30,489 bases of DNA, taken from positions 1 to 30,489 of the forward strand of contig CAAEOE010000078.1 of assembly GCA_900757505.1 (NCBI GenBank). The letters are read 5' to 3'. This document shows positions 14,623 to 22,519 of this stretch, one piece after another. The stretch is from an uncultured Collinsella sp. GTDB lineage: Bacteria; Actinomycetota; Coriobacteriia; Coriobacteriales; Coriobacteriaceae. A program made the translations under genes and the position numbers. How positions within the stretch are numbered: the first letter of the stretch is position 1; each line of letters begins with the position of its first letter. The notes below the pieces were generated by a model. The model saw only the letters and a program-made list of their open reading frames with translations, had not been told where the DNA came from and ran no database searches.

Positions 14623-15453
14623 TTACTTCTTACGGCGACGAATGATGTGCTGGTTCGAGACCTTCTTCTTCTTGCGCGTACGAAGGCCCTTCGTCGGCTT
14701 ACCCCAGGGGGTAACAGAGGGACGACCAGAGGTGTGGTTCTTGCCCTCGCCACCGCCGTGCGGGTGGTCGACAGGGTTCATGACGGTACCGCGGACGGTC
14801 GGGCGCACGTTCATGTGACGCTTACGGCCGGCCTTGCCGATGACGATGTTGGCGTGATCGGCGTTGCCGACCTCACCGACGGTGGCGCGGCAGGTAACGA
14901 GGATGCGACGCATCTCGGAGGAAGGCATACGGACGATGGCGTACTTGCCCTCCTTACCCATCAGCTGGCAGGAGTTACCGGCGGAACGGGCGATAGCGGC
15001 GCCCTTGCCCGGCTGGAACTCAACGGCGTGGATGAGCGTACCGACGGGGATGTCGGCGAGGGGCAGAGCGTTGCCCGGCTTGATGTCGGCGTCAGAACCG
15101 GACATGATGGTCTGACCGACCTCGAGGCCCTTGGGGGCCAAGATGTAGCGCTTCTCACCGTCAGCGTAGTGCAGCAGAGCGATGCGAGCGGAACGGTTCG
15201 GATCGTACTCGATCGTGGCAACCTTGGCGGGCACGCCGTCCTTGTTGCGCTTGAAGTCGATCACGCGGTAACGACGCTTCACGCCGCCGCCCTGGTGGCG
15301 GGTGGTGATGCGGCCGTTGTTGTTACGACCGGCCTTCTTGGGCAGGGGCTCGAGAAGAGACTTCTCGGGCTTGGTGCAGGTGATCTCAGAGAAATCGGAG
15401 ATCGTCTGCCAACGCCTACCAGCGGAGGTCGGCTTAAGGTGCTTTACAGCCAT
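14623..15453 (-). CDS. rplB: 50S ribosomal protein L2
   Basis: 276 residues, starting at the ATG at 15451-15453 (MAVKHLKPTSAGRR), preceded by AAAGGG; frames reaching further upstream add unrelated residues. It carries the OB and SH3-like domains, with GGGVKRRYRVIDFKRNKDG, LPLADIPVGT and the near-invariant NPVDHPHGGGEGK, whose histidine is essential for peptidyl transferase assembly. The normal KGLRTRKKKK tail is present. It starts after an unusual 179-base gap, so it may head its own transcript. Confidence 0.97.
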   Translation of the reverse strand: MAVKHLKPTSAGRRWQTISDFSEITCTKPEKSLLEPLPKKAGRNNNGRITTRHQGGGVKRRYRVIDFKRNKDGVPAKVATIEYDPNRSARIALLHYADGEKRYILAPKGLEVGQTIMSGSDADIKPGNALPLADIPVGTLIHAVEFQPGKGAAIARSAGNSCQLMGKEGKYAIVRMPSSEMRRILVTCRATVGEVGNADHANIVIGKAGRKRHMNVRPTVRGTVMNPVDHPHGGGEGKNHTSGRPSVTPWGKPTKGLRTRKKKKVSNQHIIRRRKK

Positions 15454-15483
15454 TACAATCCCTTTCAATAGGAATCCGTTAGC

Positions 15484-15614
15484 CATCGCAGACAGGGATT
15501 CGAGGTTCTGCCTCGGGTGCGATGACACCGGACGTATACACGGTTCCGGGCGTGTCCATTTTATACGCCCGAAACCTTGAGCTCTCGCCTCCCCTATTTG
15601 GGAGGCATGAGCTC
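15484..15614. promoter_or_regulatory. Three successive stem-loops in the rplW-rplB gap
   Basis: Reading on the plus strand, the first is TCGCA/TGCGA enclosing CGAGG-ttctg-CCTCG (about 15486-15522). The second is CGGGCGT (15548-15554) with ACGCCCG (15565-15571). The third is GAGCTC-tc-GCCTCCC (15579-15593) with GGGAGGC-at-GAGCTC (15600-15614). None is followed by a T run on the minus strand. TATAAA lies in the second loop on the minus strand. The arrangement suggests a leader or an internal control region for rplB onward. Confidence 0.5.
15534..15559 (-). repeat. 26-bp motif, copy 1, before rplB
   Basis: Matches the copy at 17399-17424 at 23 of 26 positions. Both contain GTATACACGG followed, after four variable bases, by GGGCGT and TCCAT (plus-strand reading). 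This copy ends 81 bases upstream of rplB. It overlaps the second hairpin of the gap. Confidence 0.55.
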
Positions 15615-15632
15615 ACTCAACAGCAGCGAGTC

Positions 15633-15920
15633 TTAGGCCTGGTTGCCAAAGACCTCGATGGTGTCGCCCTCGGCCAGCGTGACGATGGCCTTCTTCCAAG
15701 AACGGGTCTTGCCGGCGACATAGCGCACGCGCTTGGTCTTGGGCTTGACCGTCAAGGTGTTCACGCGAACGACCTTGACGCCGAAGATCTCCTCGACAGC
15801 GTCCTTGATCTGATACTTGTTAGCATCCTTGGCGACCTCGAACGTGTACTTGTTCTGCTCCATGCCGGAGAAGGAACGCTCGGACACGATCGGACGGATG
15901 ATGATCTCGTGGGCGGTCAT
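15633..15920 (-). CDS. rplW: 50S ribosomal protein L23
   Basis: 95 residues with the L23 pattern: EIIIRPIVSERS at the start, NKYTFEVAKDANKYQIKDAVEEIFGV and KVVRVNTLTVKPK. It binds domain III of 23S rRNA at the tunnel exit and docks trigger factor. Its ATG follows the rplD stop codon directly, with no bases between, so it relies on coupled translation. A long structured gap follows it. Confidence 0.97.
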   Translation of the reverse strand: MTAHEIIIRPIVSERSFSGMEQNKYTFEVAKDANKYQIKDAVEEIFGVKVVRVNTLTVKPKTKRVRYVAGKTRSWKKAIVTLAEGDTIEVFGNQA

Positions 15921-16547
15921 TTATGCAAGCACCTCCCCGAAGTGAGCGGCGATGTCGGCGGGCATCAGCACAGCGTTGTTGTTGACGAGATCGTAGGTGT
16001 TGGCCTCGTCAGCGGTGATGATGAACGTCTTGGGAATGTTGCGGAACGACAGGTAGGCGTTGACGTCCTCATCGCGAACGATGATGGTCAGACGCTTGCC
16101 CTCAAGGCCGAGAGCCTTGAGCATGGCGACGGCAGCCTTGGTGGAAGGCTTCTCGAAGCCGTAGTCGTCGACGAGCACGAGCTCGCCATCGGCCAGCTTG
16201 GCGGACAGCGCGGAGCGCATAGCCAGCTTGACCTCCTTGTTGTTCATACGCTTAGCGTAGGAACGGGGCTTGGGGGCGAAGACGACGCCACCGTGACGCC
16301 ACTGGGCAGCACGGATGGAACCCTGGCGGGCACGGCCGGTGCCCTTCTGACGCCAAGGCTTCTTGCCGCCACCGGAAACCTCAGAGCGACCCTTAGCAGA
16401 CTGGGTGCCCTGACGCCAAGAGGCCATCTGGCACTTGACGATGTGGTGCATAACGTGGATGTTCGGCTCGATGCCGTACACCTCAGCGGCGAGCTCGGCC
16501 TCGGCGACCTTCTTGCCCTCGCTGTTCTTTACTTCAAACTTTGCCAT
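15921..16547 (-). CDS. rplD: 50S ribosomal protein L4
   Basis: 208 residues. The extended loop between residues 45 and 100 carries [43 protein letters not shown]-type features (landmarks: [33 protein letters not shown]), which enter the exit tunnel. In E. coli L4 represses its own operon through the S10 leader; whether it does so here cannot be seen. It starts 46 bases after rplC. Confidence 0.97.
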   Translation of the reverse strand: [208 protein letters not shown]

Positions 16548-16593
16548 TTAAGTGTTCTCCTTGGTATGACGCTGGGCTAAATGGGCTGGGCCC

Positions 16594-17214
16594 TTAGGCC
16601 ATACGGATGGCGACGAGACCATTCTTGGCACCCGGGACAGCGCCCTTGACCAAGATGAGGTTCTGCTCGGCATCGATGCGGACAACGGAAAGGTTCTTGA
16701 CGGTAACGCGCTCGTTACCCATGTGACCGGCCATCTTGACGCCCTTGAGGACGCGCGCAGGATAGGCGCACTGACCGATAGAACCGGGGTGACGCTGGAA
16801 GTGAGAACCATGCGTCATAGGACCGCGGCGCTGACCCCAGCGCTTGATGCGACCCTGGAAGCCCTTACCCTTGGAGGTACCGATGACGTCGACCTTCTCG
16901 ACATCAGCGAAATCAGCGACGGTGACGACCTCGCCGACCTTGTGCTCCTCGCCGTTCTCGACGCGGACCTCACGAAGGAAGCGGACAGGCTCGACGCCAG
17001 CCTTGGCGAAGTGACCAGCCATGGGCTTGTTCACGTTCTTGGCCTTGATGTCGCCGAAACCGATCTGGACGGCGTCATAGCCGTCGGTTGCCTGAGTTTT
17101 AACCTGCGAGACAGCGCAGGGGCCAGCCTGGATGACCGTGACGGGAACGACGTTATCGTCCTCGTCCCAAACCTGGGTCATGCCAATCTTGCGGCCGAGA
17201 ATCATGCTGATCAA
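16594..17214 (-). CDS. rplC: 50S ribosomal protein L3
   Basis: 206 residues with ILGRKIGMTQVWDEDDNVVP at the start and the tunnel-side loop GTSKGKGFQGRIKRWGQRRGPMTHGSHFQRHPGSIG-type region (landmarks GKGFQG, RRGPMTHGS, RHPGSIGQ). It is an early assembly protein. A TTG at 17212-17214 gives the family-like start MISMILGRK; the ATG at 17203-17205 is an alternative. Neither has a strong ribosome binding site. It is the first gene of this cluster, where rpsJ normally comes first. Confidence 0.96.
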   Translation of the reverse strand: MISMILGRKIGMTQVWDEDDNVVPVTVIQAGPCAVSQVKTQATDGYDAVQIGFGDIKAKNVNKPMAGHFAKAGVEPVRFLREVRVENGEEHKVGEVVTVADFADVEKVDVIGTSKGKGFQGRIKRWGQRRGPMTHGSHFQRHPGSIGQCAYPARVLKGVKMAGHMGNERVTVKNLSVVRIDAEQNLILVKGAVPGAKNGLVAIRMA

Positions 17215-17398
17215 GATATGATCCCAACTCTCGCGTGGTCTTGGGACAATGCGTACACCACCGAGCGTACGCCCCTAGAGGACCACTACTTACACGACGT
17301 GCTCCCCAGTCTTGTATTACGCCCGGACTACCTGACAACCCTATTAAGCAGGCATTTTGTCCAGCCAGAATACTCCCCTGGTTTCACACAGCTGTTTA

Positions 17399-17424
17399 GT
17401 ATACACGGCTGCGGGCGTATCCAT
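17399..17424 (-). repeat. 26-bp motif, copy 2, in the rplC leader
   Basis: Near-identical to 15534-15559 (23 of 26). It lies 185 bases upstream of rplC. On the minus strand it contains ACGCCCG and GTGTATACT. The presence of the same motif before rplC and before rplB suggests a shared promoter or a shared regulatory element. Confidence 0.55.
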
Positions 17425-17483
17425 CGAGATTCATATTTCACTCACATTGTTTACGCAGGTAAAGTGCGCGGAGTCGCCTGGGG

Positions 17484-17528
17484 CCGGCAGAGCGGCGGCG
17501 AAATATATTAAGGTTGCTGCTCTGCCGG
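17484..17528. other. Long stem-loop between the phosphatase gene and the ribosomal cluster
   Basis: CCGGCAGAGC (17484-17493) and GCTCTGCCGG (17519-17528) pair perfectly. In plus-strand RNA six further inner pairs form with G-U wobbles, giving a 16-bp stem and an AT-rich loop of 13 bases. In minus-strand RNA those six positions are partly mismatched. No T run follows on either side, so it is not a standard terminator. Confidence 0.5.
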
Positions 17529-17575
17529 GCTTGGGAGACGACACGTTGACGCCTGCTTAACTCTGCTCGCTCAGG

Positions 17576-18196
17576 CTAAAGACTTTGTTGGGGATCGATG
17601 ATCTGCTGCAAGGTGAACTTACATTGGGACGTGTCGCATTCTTCTTGCGAATCCTCAAAATCAAAGATCATGATGGCGCAGTTGGGGAGTTTTGTTGGGA
17701 GCTCGAAGCCCTCTGGGGCTGCAGCCTTGATGAATTGGCGGCTGGCGCTGCCGTGGCTTACTGCTAGGAGGGTTTCGATACCATCGGCGCCCATGATATT
17801 GGTGAGGGTGTCCACCATGCGCTCTTGCAACGCGCGGCTTCCTTCTCCTCCGAAGGGGACCAGGTCCTCGCCCGGATCCCAGACGTCGGTGGGGAGGGCA
17901 TCGTGGGGACCTTCTTCGAAGGTGCCGTAGCAGCGCTCGATGATGCCTTCGCAGGGCTCGACAGCGGCGTCCGGACCGAGGAGTTCGGTAGCAACGAGCT
18001 GAGCTGTGTCCATGGCTCGGCCCAAGGGCGAAGAGACCACTTTGTCGGGAACGACGTTGTGGGCTTTGAGCCACGCGGCTGCCACCCGTGCCTGCTGACG
18101 GCCCAGGCCGGTCAGCGGTGAATCGCAGCGGCCCTGGACCAGCTTTTTGACGTTGAACTCCGTCTGACCGTGGCGGAGTAGGTATAGGCGCTTCAT
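17576..18196 (-). CDS. Histidine phosphatase family protein (phosphoglycerate mutase-like)
   Basis: 206 residues with the RHG motif LLRHGQTEFN at 6-15, where H9 is the phosphorylated residue, then R60 in SSPLGRAMDTA, the acid pair EGIIERCYGTFE near 83-94 and the second catalytic histidine H148 in VSHGSAS. The family includes cofactor-dependent phosphoglycerate mutases, cobalamin-pathway phosphatases and sugar phosphatases. Its length and the lack of an extended mutase loop favour a phosphatase of broad or unknown substrate. The gene follows the CDF transporter by 38 bases with an AGGGGAG site, so the two may be cotranscribed. Confidence 0.9.
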   Translation of the reverse strand: MKRLYLLRHGQTEFNVKKLVQGRCDSPLTGLGRQQARVAAAWLKAHNVVPDKVVSSPLGRAMDTAQLVATELLGPDAAVEPCEGIIERCYGTFEEGPHDALPTDVWDPGEDLVPFGGEGSRALQERMVDTLTNIMGADGIETLLAVSHGSASRQFIKAAAPEGFELPTKLPNCAIMIFDFEDSQEECDTSQCKFTLQQIIDPQQSL

Positions 18197-18234
18197 GCTC
18201 TCCCCTTCTGCATAACTTGCTTTGCCGGCGCGGC

Positions 18235-19389
18235 CTACTCGTGGGTATGGCCTACGTAGTCTTCGTCGATCGTAATCTTGGCAATCGACTTGGGATATTC
18301 CGATTCGACCCGTTGTGCCAGCGCGTGTTTTACGTCTTCGGCACTCATCTGCAGATCCGAGGGACGCACGCAGTCAAAGATCACGTTGGTGTGCGTAGGA
18401 CCCGGCACACAGCGAAGGTCGTGAATCGAAAGGCGGTTATCGATCTGTTGGGCCATGGCGTTAATGCGTAAACGCATGCTCGCCACCTTTGGATCGTCGG
18501 TCACGATGGGGTCGTAATGGAGCGTGACAATCATGCCGTCTTCGTTCCTAAACGCCTGCTCAATATTGTCGAGCGTGTCGTGGCTTTCCAGCGGGCTGGC
18601 CTCGGCCGCCATCTCTGCGTGAGCGCTTGCGAACTTCCTGCCCGGGCCGTAGTCGTGAACCATCAGATCGTGAACGCCCAAAACGCCGGGATAGCTCATG
18701 ATCTTATCTCGAATGTGCTTGACCAGCTTAGGATCGGGCGTCTGGCCCAAAAGCGGGCTCACCGTATCCTGGATGAGTTCAAAACCGCTCCAGCCAATAT
18801 AGGCGCCAACGGCAAGGCCGACCCATGCGTCAAGATTGATGTGCGTCACCTGCGAAACAATTGCGCACGCCAGCACGGCGCCCGTAGCAAGGACATCGTT
18901 CTTGGAATCCTGGGCGGTCGCATGCAGCGTCTCGGACTCAATGCGATCGCCGAGCTTTTGGTTGAGGGTCGCCATCCAGAGCTTTACGACCATCGAAAGC
19001 ACGAGAACTGCCACCAGGGCAAGCGAGAACTCGACAGGTTCGGGGTGGATGACGCGCTCAACTGAGGACTTCACCAGCTCAACGCCAATCAGCAGCACGA
19101 GCGCCGCCACGACCAGACCCGAGAGATACTCGTAGCGACCGTGGCCGTAAGGATGCTCGGGGTCGGCCGGCTTGCTCGCCAGCTTAAAGCCAAGGACACT
19201 CACGATGTTCGAGCTGGCATCGGATAGGTTGTTCATGGCATCCGCCACAATCGAAACCGATCCCGAAACCACACCAATTGCGCCCTTCGCAGCACAAAGC
19301 GCGACATTGGCGACAATACACACCATGCCCGCTAACGTGCCCACACGCGCACGATCGCCCTGCGCACGCTTAACAATCCACTCGACCAT
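18235..19389 (-). CDS. Cation diffusion facilitator (CDF) transporter, probably Mn2+
   Basis: 384 residues: six hydrophobic segments in the first 200, then a cytoplasmic domain. The metal site in the second helix reads DAMNNLSDASSN (N53 and D57) and in the fifth helix TAQDSKNDVLA (D162 and D166). The N-D-D-D set is the one associated with manganese exporters such as MntE; zinc CDFs have H-D-H-D or D-D-H-D. The HPYGHGRYEYL loop is typical of the family. The cytoplasmic part extends beyond the usual 300 residues with a second segment from about 300 and a His-containing end DYVGHTHE, which could bind metal. The start ATG has only a weak GGCGGATG site. Confidence 0.88.
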   Translation of the reverse strand: MVEWIVKRAQGDRARVGTLAGMVCIVANVALCAAKGAIGVVSGSVSIVADAMNNLSDASSNIVSVLGFKLASKPADPEHPYGHGRYEYLSGLVVAALVLLIGVELVKSSVERVIHPEPVEFSLALVAVLVLSMVVKLWMATLNQKLGDRIESETLHATAQDSKNDVLATGAVLACAIVSQVTHINLDAWVGLAVGAYIGWSGFELIQDTVSPLLGQTPDPKLVKHIRDKIMSYPGVLGVHDLMVHDYGPGRKFASAHAEMAAEASPLESHDTLDNIEQAFRNEDGMIVTLHYDPIVTDDPKVASMRLRINAMAQQIDNRLSIHDLRCVPGPTHTNVIFDCVRPSDLQMSAEDVKHALAQRVESEYPKSIAKITIDEDYVGHTHE

Positions 19390-19467
19390 CTACATCCGCC
19401 CCCACGGTGCTACTTATATATCTATTGTTCAAACGGATTGTAGTGTAGCCACTTTGTCCCCCAGATA

Positions 19468-19501
19468 CAAAAAGGCCGCGACCCACACGGGCCACGGCCT
19501 T
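19468..19501 (-). terminator. Terminator of the fatty-acid/PTS EIIC operon
   Basis: AAGGCCG (19472-19478) and CGGCCTT (19495-19501) form the stem, with a further CG-rich inner part; on the minus strand TTTTTGTATC follows. It lies 39 bases after the EIIC stop codon. Confidence 0.82.
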
Positions 19502-19539
19502 GGAATGTGGCAAAGGAATCGTCCTTGTGCCGCACAGGT

Positions 19540-20754
19540 TTACGCGCTTACTTCGGCCGCGCTCTTAGAGGTTTCGGGCAAATCGGCTCCATCCCCCGCC
19601 GCCTGCCCCTTCGCCGGAACCACGCCAAAGCAGTAGCTCAGCGCCGCAGACACCGCAAATGCCATACCGCCGGCAGCGCAGCACCACAGCAGGTTCGAGA
19701 TGCCGCCCGTGGCAAAGCCAATGACCATGAGGACATTCGTCATGCCGATGGTATAGGCCGTAACGTGGCCCACGGCCGCAACAAGGCCTCCGACGGCGCC
19801 GCCAATGGCCATGCACGTCAGGCACCTGCCATATTTAAAGCCGCAACCGTACAGCGCCGGCTCGCTTACGCCGCCAAGAACACCCGAGATTGAATAGCCC
19901 AGCATGAGAGCCTTCTCGTCCTTATCCGCAACGCGAAGCGACGCGCCAAAGGGCATGCCCCAAACGGCGAACGTTGCCATCGTCGCGGCGATCAAGATGC
20001 ACGAATCCGTTCCCACACTCATAAACTGCGCATAGGCAAGCGATAGGACAACGTTGCTGACGCCGGCGATCTTTAGGAACTCCCAGCCCGCGGCAAGCCC
20101 CATGAGCGTGAGCAGCGACACGATGCCACCGGAATTGCCAAGCATAAACATAAGCTGGCCCAACAGCATGCCCAGATAGCTGCCCGCCGGCGCCGTAATG
20201 CACAGGGAAACCGGAACCATGACGAGCATGGTCGCAAACGGAACGAACGAAAACGCCACGGCCTTAGGGATAACGCACGAAAAGAAACACTCCACTCGCC
20301 ATAGCACGGGCACCGAGATGAGAACCGGGATAACAGTCGTCGTGTAATCGTTGACCGGCGCGGGAAGCAGACCATACACGGAAGTCATCGATGCCCCCGT
20401 CGTCGATGCGGCATCGACGAGCTTAAGCAGATCGGGCGCAATCAATACGCCGCCCAGCATCATGCCCAGCTGCTCCGAGCAACCGAGCTGGCGGGCGGCC
20501 GCCCAACCAAGATAGATGGGCAAAAAGTAGTAGCCGGCGTTATAGAGCCAACTGTAGAACAGGCGATAGATTTCGGAATCGGCAGACCACAGGCCCAGCA
20601 TGCCTTCGCCCATAATGACGGCGACGGTGCGGAACAACGCCGCGCAGACAATAAAGGGCAGCGCCGACATCATGCTTTTGGACAGATATTCCACCACGGC
20701 CATGGCGTTTGATGAAACCGTCGTTATAAACGAGGTGTTAGTAACTTGTGACAT
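19540..20754 (-). CDS. Stand-alone PTS EIIC, glucose/beta-glucoside family
   Basis: 404 residues from the ATG at 20752-20754, which has AAAGG about 8 bases upstream; the longer frame into accDA is antisense-like padding. About ten hydrophobic segments are present, with the family signatures LYGLLPAPVNDYT-like mid-region and GVLGGVSEPALYGCGFKYGR near residue 290, equivalent to the GITEPAIYG stretch of Bgl-type EIIC. There is no EIIB domain with its phosphocysteine and no EIIA, so it must borrow them or do something else. It lies 40 bases after accDA and in front of the operon terminator. A fragment of a former full EII is an alternative, although the EIIC domain appears complete. Confidence 0.85.
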   Translation of the reverse strand: MSQVTNTSFITTVSSNAMAVVEYLSKSMMSALPFIVCAALFRTVAVIMGEGMLGLWSADSEIYRLFYSWLYNAGYYFLPIYLGWAAARQLGCSEQLGMMLGGVLIAPDLLKLVDAASTTGASMTSVYGLLPAPVNDYTTTVIPVLISVPVLWRVECFFSCVIPKAVAFSFVPFATMLVMVPVSLCITAPAGSYLGMLLGQLMFMLGNSGGIVSLLTLMGLAAGWEFLKIAGVSNVVLSLAYAQFMSVGTDSCILIAATMATFAVWGMPFGASLRVADKDEKALMLGYSISGVLGGVSEPALYGCGFKYGRCLTCMAIGGAVGGLVAAVGHVTAYTIGMTNVLMVIGFATGGISNLLWCCAAGGMAFAVSAALSYCFGVVPAKGQAAGDGADLPETSKSAAEVSA

Positions 20755-20794
20755 GGAACGCCTTTCCCAATGTGACATGCGGACTGCCCCTTTG

Positions 20795-22519
20795 TCACAT
20801 CGTGCGGTATCGACCGATTGCGCGGTACTTTTCGTAGCGGAGGTTTGTGAGGGTCGCGTCGTCGAGCTGCCCAAGCGTATCGAAGGCATCAAATGCCGAG
20901 GACATGACGGCACCGGCGATCTCCTCATGCGACAGGCCCCTATCGTCAACGATACCGTCGATGATGCCGAGCGCCAACAGATCGGGGGCCGTGAGCTTAA
21001 GCGCCTCGGCGGCCTCATTCGCGCGCTCGGTATCCTTCCACAGGATCGACGCACAGGCCTCGGGGCTCACGACCGAATAGGCCGAGCTCGAGAGCATCAG
21101 GATGCGGTCGGCCACGGATAGCGCCAGCGCGCCACCAGAGCCGCCCTCGCCTGTCACCACCGAGACAATCGGCGTCTTAAGGCCGCTCATCTCCATGAGA
21201 TTCTGGGCAATCGCCTCGCCCTGGCCGCGCTCCTCGGCACCGATGCCGCAAAACGCGCCCGAAGTATCGACCAGGCACAGAACCGGTCGACCAAACTTTT
21301 CGGCCTGGCGCATAAGGCGACGTGCTTTGCGGTAGCCCTCGGGATGTGCCATACCAAAGTTGCGACGCATGCGCTCTTTGGTCGTGGTACCGCGCTCGAT
21401 GGCGATGACCGTTACGGGGCGTCCGTCTTTCCAGCCAATGCCAGCCACCACAGCGGCGTCGTCGCCAAAGTAGCGGTCGCCGTGCAGCTCTACGAATCCG
21501 TCGAGACCCAACGAGATCATCTCGCCTGCCGTGGCGCGGTTCGCCGAGCGAGTCTGTTTGACGATTTCGAGCGCGCTTTTTGGTGCGGCCGAGCGCTTAA
21601 ACAAGTGTCCCAGCTTTTTTTCGCGACGACCCGTATGCACGATCTCATGCGGTGCCCCCAGGCCGGGCGCGTGCCCTTCGTGCAGCGCCAGCAGCTCGCC
21701 TACCGTGAGCGCAATCTCACCACGCGGAACAACGGCATCGCAAAAGCCGTGCTCCAGCAAAAACTCGGAACGCTGGAATCCCTTGGGCAGACGCTTGTGC
21801 ATGTTCTGCTCGATCACGCGCGGGCCGGCAAATGCCGTCAGGGCATCGGGCTCGGCCAGGATAATGTCGCCCTCCATGGCAAAGCTCGCGGTTACACCTC
21901 CGGTCGTGGGATCGGTGAGCACCGTGATATACAGGCCGCCCGCCTCGCTGTGGCGCCTAACCGCTGCAGAAATCTTGGCCATCTGCATGAGCGAGGTCAC
22001 GCCCTCCTGCATGCGGGCGCCGCCCGATACGGTAAAGCCAACGACCGGCAGCCCCAACTCGGCCGCGCGCTCAAAGACACGACAGATCTTCTCGCCCACC
22101 ACGGAGCCCATTGAGCCCATCATAAAGTTGGCATCCATAAAGAAGAGCGCGGTATCGCAGCCGCAGATTTTGCCCCTGCCGCACACAACGGCATCGCGCT
22201 CGCCCGAACGCTCGCTCACGCTCTTAAGCTTGTCGGCATAACCGGGAAACGAGAGGAAGTCCTTCGACGCCAGATTGGCATCCCATTCCTCAAAGGTACC
22301 CGCGTCGACCGTCATGCGCATGCGCGCGCGACCGCTCACGCGAAAGTGTTTGCCGCAACGAGGGCAGACCTCGAGGTTGTCGTGCAGGCGCGCCTCATCG
22401 ATCACACGGCGGCACTCCGGGCATTTGACAAACACGTGGCGCGCGGGGAACTCGGCGCACGACTCGGTTATCGGCCCCTCAAGGACATTGACCGTCTTCG
22501 CTTTTCTATTCATCAGCAT
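20795..22519 (-). CDS. accDA: Acetyl-CoA carboxylase carboxyltransferase, beta and alpha subunits fused
   Basis: 574 residues. The AccD part starts with a zinc ribbon (C33, C36, C52, C55), then the carboxyltransferase core with GARMQEGVTSLMQMAK and DPTTGGVTASFAM. From about residue 310 the AccA part follows with LDGFVELHGDRYFGDD, GMAHPEGYRKA, the oxyanion stretch GEGGSGGALALSVADR and SPEACASILWKD. In most bacteria these are two proteins of about 300 residues each. It transfers CO2 from carboxybiotin on AccB to acetyl-CoA, giving malonyl-CoA. The start at 22519 overlaps the end of accC by 14 bases; an in-frame ATG at 22513 is possible. Confidence 0.95.
   Translation of the reverse strand: MLMNRKAKTVNVLEGPITESCAEFPARHVFVKCPECRRVIDEARLHDNLEVCPRCGKHFRVSGRARMRMTVDAGTFEEWDANLASKDFLSFPGYADKLKSVSERSGERDAVVCGRGKICGCDTALFFMDANFMMGSMGSVVGEKICRVFERAAELGLPVVGFTVSGGARMQEGVTSLMQMAKISAAVRRHSEAGGLYITVLTDPTTGGVTASFAMEGDIILAEPDALTAFAGPRVIEQNMHKRLPKGFQRSEFLLEHGFCDAVVPRGEIALTVGELLALHEGHAPGLGAPHEIVHTGRREKKLGHLFKRSAAPKSALEIVKQTRSANRATAGEMISLGLDGFVELHGDRYFGDDAAVVAGIGWKDGRPVTVIAIERGTTTKERMRRNFGMAHPEGYRKARRLMRQAEKFGRPVLCLVDTSGAFCGIGAEERGQGEAIAQNLMEMSGLKTPIVSVVTGEGGSGGALALSVADRILMLSSSAYSVVSPEACASILWKDTERANEAAEALKLTAPDLLALGIIDGIVDDRGLSHEEIAGAVMSSAFDAFDTLGQLDDATLTNLRYEKYRAIGRYRTM

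Larger units (their letters stand above)
17215..17575 (-). promoter_or_regulatory. 361-base leader region of the ribosomal cluster, rpsJ absent
   Basis: No gene is supported here on either strand, and in particular no rpsJ. The stretch holds the second copy of the 26-bp motif, a TTTAC-gcag-GTAAA palindrome at 17450-17463 and a long inverted repeat at 17484-17528. It must contain the main promoter of rplC-rplX, but I cannot pick a convincing -35/-10 pair; TATACT on the minus strand within the 26-bp motif is one candidate -10. Confidence 0.45.

Noticed and set aside
17215..17575. rpsJ hidden in the leader of the ribosomal cluster
   Set aside because: No frame of about 100 codons with S10 motifs exists in these 361 bases on either strand.
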